Shown here in pieces: positions 53,001-62,000 of a stretch of DNA of 64,000 bases (position 1 is the first letter of the stretch; every line of letters begins with the position of its first letter). This DNA comes from Trichoplax sp. H2 (Eukaryota > Placozoa > Uniplacotomia > Trichoplacea), in the NCBI GenBank assembly GCA_003344405.1, contig NOWV01000262.1, positions 1-64,000 on the forward strand, read 5' to 3'. The position numbers and the translations under genes are program-made. The notes under the pieces were generated by a model. The model had not been told where the DNA came from. It made no database searches and saw only the letters and a list, made by a program, of their open reading frames with translations.

Positions 53001-56000
53001 GAAAAAAATTATGTAGAAGTAAAATTTGAGTACTGCTTATAAACTCGTTTAACCTTTCTAAATTAATAAAAATAAAAGCTGGCCGAGGTTCATACGGAGC
53101 ATTACAGTAGTGGAGAAGTTTGTATGGCATTAACAGTCTAGATCATGATCAATAGGCATTTTCCATGTATTTAATTAGATTCGAAAGTTTCATATGTCAA
53201 GTTGAAATTACCACTCTTGAATCACTCAAGTAACACGGGAAAGAAAGAACTTTTCAACAAATGCATAGAAACTTCATTACTTTTTGATATAGCTTAAAAT
53301 TAATTGTTTCGATACTGGATATTTTAGCTATTCAGCTAAAATTTTAGGATATTAAAAATTTAGACAAGTGATTTCTGAAAGAGATCAGTGAAGTAAGAAT
53401 CCCTTTTAGTTATTTACCGCAACTTAATAAAGCAGCATCACAGCATCTGCACTAACATATAACATAAAAGTTCTAGTTGACTATCTTTTTTTACAACCCT
53501 ATACTGTGGCTTCCTTGAAGTTTTTACTTACAGGGAGGTAAGACTCCGTAAACCAGCAAATGAATCATTTTCAATAATATGAATTTTATTACCAGAAAGG
53601 TCCCTAATGAAAGACAACATTCAGACGTGTATAAAATTTAAAATAGTCTTTTCTTGAAAAGAATAAATTCTAACTTGTTAGTTAAATTAAATATTTGAAC
53701 CTATATTTAAAGGTATAAATTTATAAGCTAATGCTATTAGAAACATTTAATGGATTATTACTATTATAATTTGCTTCTAATTTTAGAATATATTACTCTT
53801 GTGACTTACAAGAATTCGAGATTGCCAAGGTTACTAAAATAGTCCGTCCGTATGGTTGACAACTTGTTGTCTACGAGAGATCTATTAAGAAATAATAGCA
53901 TAGATAAGATTGAGTTTACCTGACAATCATAAGGTCGCAGTAAAATTAAGAATTTTTGACCATAACCAACAATTAAAACACGTACGGTACGGTGCTGTTA
54001 TAAATTGCGTATATTATTTTTATTTTAGATACTAAAGCTAAGATTGATTATTCTCATAGTGTAACTTACGATCAATACTGCATAGTTAAAATTATTGATT
54101 TTCAAAATTGGTATCATATTAAATCTTATAAATTTATTTTGATGGCATCGAAGCACTAGTTAGTGTAGAGTCTAATATTTGTAAGCAAAGTTAAATATAA
54201 AATCTAACTAAAATCCCTTAGTACGGTATCTGTTATTTACTGTGTTAATATTCTGAGCATTACTAAAAGTCAGAGTACCTATAAGTCATATAGTTTAAGG
54301 TGCAATCGTAATAGCATCATTTAAGTAGATTAATGGTAATTAGGCATTCAAATTTTGTTAAAATCGAATCCTTGCGTTGCATTTGAGTTGAAAGACGAGC
54401 ATCTATGAGACTATGAACTGCGTATCTAATCCTGCAGATTGATTAAACTATTCATCACAGTAGGGATAATGTAAATTGTTATGATGCTATTGGCTATTAC
54501 AGGCTGTTGTTTCTATCTGACTTACATTTCCTTTACTTCCTTTGTTGGCTTGAAGGCGTCTTCATCAAGGGTAGAAATTTCATTAGAACATATAGATCTA
54601 CAACAGTATAAGCGATAACATGAGAAGATGCTCGTTTCGATCTATAAATTGAACCATTCATTGATTTCTTTTGAAATACTAAGGTTAAAATTTCTTCTTA
54701 TAAATTAGAAATCATCATAAAACTATAGGTAATCGGTGTTTAATGGTTCAGTTCTTCATTCTTGTTTTATTTGCTAGATATTAATTACCACCACATCTTA
54801 TCACATCAGCATATCAAGTATTTATCACAAGTTCTATATCATGCTCCGTATTATTCAGCTAAATTTAACTATAGATATTTTTCTAATTCTATATGAATGT
54901 ACAGGATGTAGGTTAACAATTGTATTAATAGATGACGGTATTTTTTGTTATGTATGGCTTAAATCATACATACTCCTTAATATTGCATTTTTAATAAGAA
55001 TGTATTAACATGATATTGCAACTTGATATTGATTATACTAGAACAAATCATAAGCTTACAGTGAAATTTATAAATAACTGTAAAATTAATTATAACTTAG
55101 CGATTCTTACAGTCCTTTCAGCTCAGAAAGGCACGCAAGGCTACCATTAGAAATTTTTGACAATTTGTTTTTGTTGATATTCCTGTTATAAAGTACACCA
55201 GTATTATAACCTTTAAGTGAAATGCTAAGCTTAATTATTTAGGGAATAAAAGGATATCAACAGCAATGACATGGATAGCGATTTATTTCTAAGATATTAA
55301 CTAATATAATTTTTCAGTATGGAATACACTATTTTGAATTGGCTGAAGCGAATGAGTGAATTGTATAAGCCAAAAAGTTAAAAGAGACAGTTAAGTGTAT
55401 GAACATAAGAACTATAATAAGATAGAAAAGCCAATGTCTAACATGAATGCGCCCTGTATTTCATATGCAAGTAATCATGTAGTTATACAAAGCAATTCTA
55501 TCGGAAACTGTTGAAATATTTTTATAATATATTTAAATTAAAGTACAAATCTGAATAAATACTAGATCGATAGGTATTGATTGGTTGATATATCACCGAT
55601 GCTATGATGAACCGTATAATACTGTATAAACGTGTCACGAAAGTAATCTTCGTGACGTATGCTTTATTTCTATGTTACGTTCTATATATGCTTATCTCTC
55701 AGACATGTTTTACGGTCTCTTTAATTGTTGTTTTAGTAGTTAACAGTTGATATCCTTTATTTAGGATTAGATACACTAAAATAGTAATTACCAACCAGCT
55801 AAACTGGATTATATCTATCACCTCTAAAGTTGCTAAGGTTCAAAGTGTAATTCCTAAGTTTAGAAGAAATGTCTTAGTAGAATAGCTTTATATGTATCTG
55901 TTAAACTATTAACAAGCAATGATTATTCAACTACTATTACAGTAAATTTAATAGGATTAGACGTTATGTAATCTATGCAGATAGAATCTCTTTAAGGGAT

Positions 56001-59000
56001 TAATTTGGCTAATTTTTAAAAGGTGAGTTGTGTAGTTAAACCGGTTTTAGGTATCAAAACCTATATAAACGACGGATTCGCCGACAATAAATTAGATTGT
56101 GATTTTCTAGTAAGCTTTAAAGGTCTCGCTGTGTTAGACCCTATCTACCTTGGAATAACAATTGTCTGGTATTCCGAAGAACAGTAGCATAGGATAGAAA
56201 TTACTTTCTCAATCTTTGTTGCAAGTTAGGGTTGTTCCTAGCTCGTGACAAAGCGTATAATAACAAACCAATAACACAGTTTTAGATTTAAGTCAGCTTA
56301 CAGAAACTTTAAATTAGTCGACGAACAGAATGATTCACTTTCGATAAATTCGATGTTATTATTATCTAAAATCCTATTTGAAGATGAAATTGCCTAAATA
56401 AGTTTAATATTGGGTGAACAATAAGAGCTTTATCTACAGTGCATAATATAGTTTAGACTGAATGAAGCAATAGTAAATGTATTCTTCATTTGATATCGAA
56501 CTGGCAACTACTAAAATCTTGGCTAAATTGAATTATGGTAGTTAGTGAAAGTATAGGCTGCTAATTCTGTTCGAATATAAAAGCAATAGCAATTATCCTA
56601 ACAAAATAATTGAGCTGAGGCAGCGCTTTATGTTGTTGCTGCTACTTTAATATCAATAGTGAATACAAAACATACTGACATTAGTCCTCTAACAATTGCT
56701 AATAAAATAGAGATAAAGGAAAACATTTATTATATCTATGATAAATATATTAATAACAATTACTGTTTTGAATATTTTTGAATGTTTTATATTTACATGA
56801 ATGCTATTTTCGAAGTACAGGCAAAGGTATATCGTTCAATTCTTTCAATTTTATTCATGTGGAGCAGACTAAAATTATTTAAGATTAATGGATTAGTAAG
56901 CCTTTATCCTGTAACCTAATATTATATTTTGATGTAGCATAATGACATTCTTGTAAAGAGCAATGCATACAGTTCCTCTACATTAGGTAATCCACAAAAT
57001 GAATACTGCTCGATGTAAGAAATTGAATTTTGTTCTAGCTTTCTGAAATACCGAAAAAATTTATCAGCTTAAATTTTATAATGATAAAATATAATTTTTT
57101 TTCATATCAATTTGTGACAGCATAAGAAGTCCGTTGATAGTTGATAGTTCTTAATAGCAAAGAAATATCGCATCTGATATTATTCACAATACATAAATCT
57201 ATTCGCACGAGGTTGACTACGAAATGCCGGTGCACTAAATAGCTTCAACATCTTCATTTTTAAAATTAACAACTCCTTGTTTATTTTTTCCATGATAATT
57301 AATTCTTTAACAAGAATAAGTTACAGCCTGAGATGCCTGCTGTAAATGAAATATTAAAGCGTGTGTGTTATGGACATGAATAATTTGAATAACATAATAC
57401 AATATGAATGTATTTTTTATTTTTTTCCTATCCTGCTAATGCTATTCCGCTAATATTATGATGCAAGAGCTAATCTAGCAGTAGGCAGTAGAAAGCCTAC
57501 TATAAAGGAACTACGCTTCCATTTAAGATCCTTAGTAAACTAGGTTAGACGTGACACTAGGTTTAACAGCATTTTGAATGAAGAAACTCAGATATTACAA
57601 ATACATTTTACTAATGCAGATAGGCTGAACAAGAAGATTTTTAGTGTTATAGAATGGGAGCACGTAGTTTATAACATTTTATAAATTTTCTAAAATCAGA
57701 TGCAATGCATTTCATTCAAACCCCTTTAAAATACTATATTTCCGCGATAAGATTTGTTATTAATTTAACAATGTAAGTTAACCGGTTCATTCAAGAAAAT
57801 ATCAGCTAGTGATACTAAACCTAAAATTAGGAATTTTATGTAAGATACGACACTAGTGATGAGAATTAATTAAAGCAGCATGCATCTTCTGTTCTATATC
57901 GTATTTACTGTCATGAAAAAGGATATAGCATTACTTAGTTTACTATTTTATAACGACATATTTAACAAATTTGGTCTTGGTATAAAAAGATCGGTTAGTA
58001 TGGCTAAATTGGATATGAAGTTTACTTTCTTACAGATGTTTCACTGATGATAAACCAGCGAAGGCACCACGGTGGATAGTTTTTAGTTTATTTCCCGCAA
58101 TATCCCTATTTATAGAAAATTATAGAATAGCTATATCTTAACATCTAGCTTCACTTTGATTTCTTACTAAAGTTCATTGTACTTCATTTTAATTACATAA
58201 CGTAAATTAAAGAATATACTAATAACCTTTTGTTGTGAAATATTGATTTAATTAATGTAACAAAGTGCTATCAATATAAGGGTACTATAAAATTAAAAGT
58301 AATTTTAGTGAGATTGAGTCTTACAGCATGCGAAGTTTGGTCAAATTACTGAAAGAATTCGGTTCAATATCTTCGATCCTATTAAATTCTAGATAGCTGA
58401 AATAATTATTAGAGGATATGTAAATAGTGTTTACCGGGTTTATGCAATGCCTAGTAAACTGAGCTCACTCAGCTATTTGAGATGAAATATCTGTAATTAT
58501 AATACAGTTTATTTTATGCTGAATTAATGCAAAAACATTTAAATATATTTTATACTGTCTTATTTTATACTCACATGTCTTCCAGTGATGATAAACAAGC
58601 TAAGCTATCATTTTTAACAATTTTCAAGCGATTACCCTTCAAATTTCTGTATTGCATATACGGCAGAAAGGGTAACTGTTATGCATATATATACAATGAT
58701 TTTATAATGAAAATAAAATATTTTAATTCTTAGATAGCTATTTTATAGCAAATTCATAATATCGACATCATGAGAACGCTATAAATAAAATTCAATAACA
58801 ATGCTTCATTCATTGTGTAGGCTAGTCTACTTTATAATTATATTATAAGATATAATGATACGAACAGACGATTGAGAGACTGCAAACCGCATAAGGAATT
58901 GGTTTCAATTGTGGAAATGGCATTATGCTTAAGTCGCCTGAAAGATTAATGAAAATTTAAAAATGCTATATAGGTCATTGAAGTCACTTCAGACTACAAT

Positions 59001-62000
59001 TATTTTATAGTTTAAAATGGCGTACTTGTTACAGCAACGTTAGTAAATTTAATTTATCTGATTTGTAGTCTTTCAATTAGAATCGCTTTAAAAAAATCAA
59101 AATCACCACTATAACACTACTGTGTTTACTTAATCGGATTTTATTGCTACTAAACGATAGAAATCATGATTGAAAATGAGACAATAAGCTGGTATTTTAA
59201 GATATTAATTCCTGACTTACAAAGTCTTTAAATTCAATAAACATCCAAAATCGCCTTGAGACATGGCTTTAAGGCGATTATTATCTAAAATTCTAATTAT
59301 AGTTACTAATACCTCAAAAAGTGAGATTAAAACAATACTATGCTAGTGCTATTAATTTAATCAATAACTAATGATTGTGATATTGTTTTGATATTGTACT
59401 TACAAATACTGCAAATTTTCTAAAGTGCAAAATGCTTTCGATTCAATATGTACCAATGCATTTGATCGAAGCATCCTACAGAAATTAAATAAACAGACAT
59501 TCACTATTACGTTGCAAGTTAGAGTTGATATTTATCTGCTAAGATTGGGCTGATAGCGCTAAAATTGGTACTTTTTGAACTTCTGACAGTAGTATAATCT
59601 TCACTTTTTGACTGTTGTGAATCAGTAAAAATGTTTAGAATTTCGCTATTGTGAAAATTGAATTCTTTAAGTAAAAACTCTAAGAAAGTAGAAATGGAAT
59701 TTTGATGTAAATAATAAGTCAATTTTAAATTTGACTTCTCATGAGCACGGGACAGCAATGCTTCATTTAGATTAATTTTCCTAAAATTTTACCAAGACTT
59801 AAATAGCGTGAATTTCTCTTAATTGGCACTGTAATTTTATGAGAATCATAAGTTGGTATTGTTTAAATGTAATAGCTAGAAGGCTAAAAGCCATTGAAAT
59901 AAAGCCTATATTATTCAAAAAGTTTAATTTATCGTCGAGAACACTATAGTAATGCACAGGCTATAAATGTACAGGCCTTTAAGAGTGTATATTGTTAGGA
60001 TTTGTGCATGTAAAGCACTAGAGTTAGCAATAAACTCTAATTTATCGATCGTTAAAAGTGCAACTTACATTTCTTTTAGATTAGCTAGACAATTAAATGA
60101 TCCTTTTGTAATAACTTGCAATCGATTAGCTTCTAAAGACCTTTTAAGAGACATATATTGATATATAATTAGTCAAGCTTTATGACTCTTTTGCTATAGA
60201 AATATTGTGTACTCCAAAAGCTCACAAATTGGTTAGATGGGGTAATCCACAAAATGCATCAATCTCAATTGTCTCTATAAGGCTGCTCGTAACATTCCTA
60301 TAAAAAATATAACCATATCATATCGTAAATTATCACATCAGCATAATATTTAAGAATTAATTAACCTTGTGTTAAAGCCCTTTTGACTCTACCGCAGTGC
60401 ATACTTATTTACATATAAATAGCACATCTAGCGGCATTTCCATTCTGACTTGCAATCCGGTAGTAACGGAAACTCTGTTATTATCTTTGCAATCACGCAC
60501 TATACACGATATTTAGATTTCATTACATGATGAAGTTACAATACCGGTAGTATTGTAAAGTATAAATCTTATAATTTTGGACATTAAAATGTACATAAAT
60601 AAAAATTGGTCTTAAAATACGACATTTATCTTCTTAGAAGATCCTTGTGTATTTGCTGATATACCTATAGCTTACTGATACTAAATTTAGTAAAACTATT
60701 ATTAGAGTATTTTGAAATTATGATTATGATTACTTTTTTAATATTATAGGTGCTGAAGGTTGTTTTAGATAAGAGTATTAGAAAAAATGGGATAACGTAA
60801 GAAAATCTGTTTACATATTTACTGGTGTGATAAGCACTAAATTAAGAGATAGAAATAGCAGTAATAACATGATTACGAATAAACATTTTCTATATAACCC
60901 GAGTTTCTCTTAAAATAAAGACAATTGCTGTTAACGACTTTAGTTAAATACTTGATATTGTGCCTTAAGTTAACTCGTGTTTTTCTTGTTCTAACTACTG
61001 AGTTATGGTAGATAATATCTTTAAACTGCTAATTTTAGCCTCGTACGAACGTTTAAGCGACTATTAAATAAATAAATTGCCTGATGTTGGTAATCGAAGT
61101 TCGTAACATGGAGAAAAGATTGACAGAACGAAATAAGGTAATTCAGCTCCTTAAAACATTTACGATTAATGACTTTGTAGAAATATAAGCTGTAAGTGCT
61201 TTACTGTAATATCAGCAGCAAACGAAGAAACGAAAAATGCACTCAATAGAACCACAATATGCAATTCCATACAGTAATCGTAATAATTTAGCTAAATAGA
61301 GCTATAGCAATAAACGTAGTTTCTTATCTATCCATAATAACGGAGAAACTACTAACTGTTTGCTAATGAGATACGTCTGTAATTTTCTGAGCGTAATAAA
61401 CTGACGATTGTCTTTCCGAAATCAGAGATTCGAGACTGCCGTAACGTAGCAATGGAAATTAGGTACATGTACTTAACGTGAGAATAGTTATAAAAACAAT
61501 ACATTGCTAAAGTATATTATATATCGTACTGTTATGGAATCCCTTTACAATATGCCATAGTAAGAAAGTGCAATGTAACTTAGTATCGTGATTGTAGACT
61601 GTTAGCTATGTTTAGTATAATGTACGGTAGCGTAACTTCTACTTTTATCCTAAGAGATATTTGGTAGCTATAACTATAGACTGTAGTGGTATAGACTCTA
61701 TGCTAGAGTACAGATGACTATATACAGTAAGGTGTTGAGCTACTAATAAGGTTATAAGTAAAAATAGAACTGTAAATCATGTATTAGGATATGGTTAATT
61801 GATTGTACTTTGGCTGGTGTGAATAATGTCTATGTAAATACTGTAGTCGCATCCATATCGGATTAAGGATGGTCCGCAGTAGAATAGTGTTACTAAGATT
61901 AATTTAACTATGTGTAAAATAAGGTAAAAGGTTACCATGCTGCGAAAGCAGCTGCGAATGCTACGAAAAGTATAAAAGCATGCAGCTATAGATTATTCTG

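Noticed and set aside
58527-58733. 68-codon plus-strand open frame
   Set aside because: Antisense shadow of the LRR7 exon 58575-58646, which is conserved in gene A on the other strand.
59519-59758. 79-codon minus-strand open frame in the LRR3-LRR4 intron of gene B
   Set aside because: No counterpart in gene A, no LRR pattern and no splice logic; most likely chance in AT-rich DNA, though a relic cannot be excluded.
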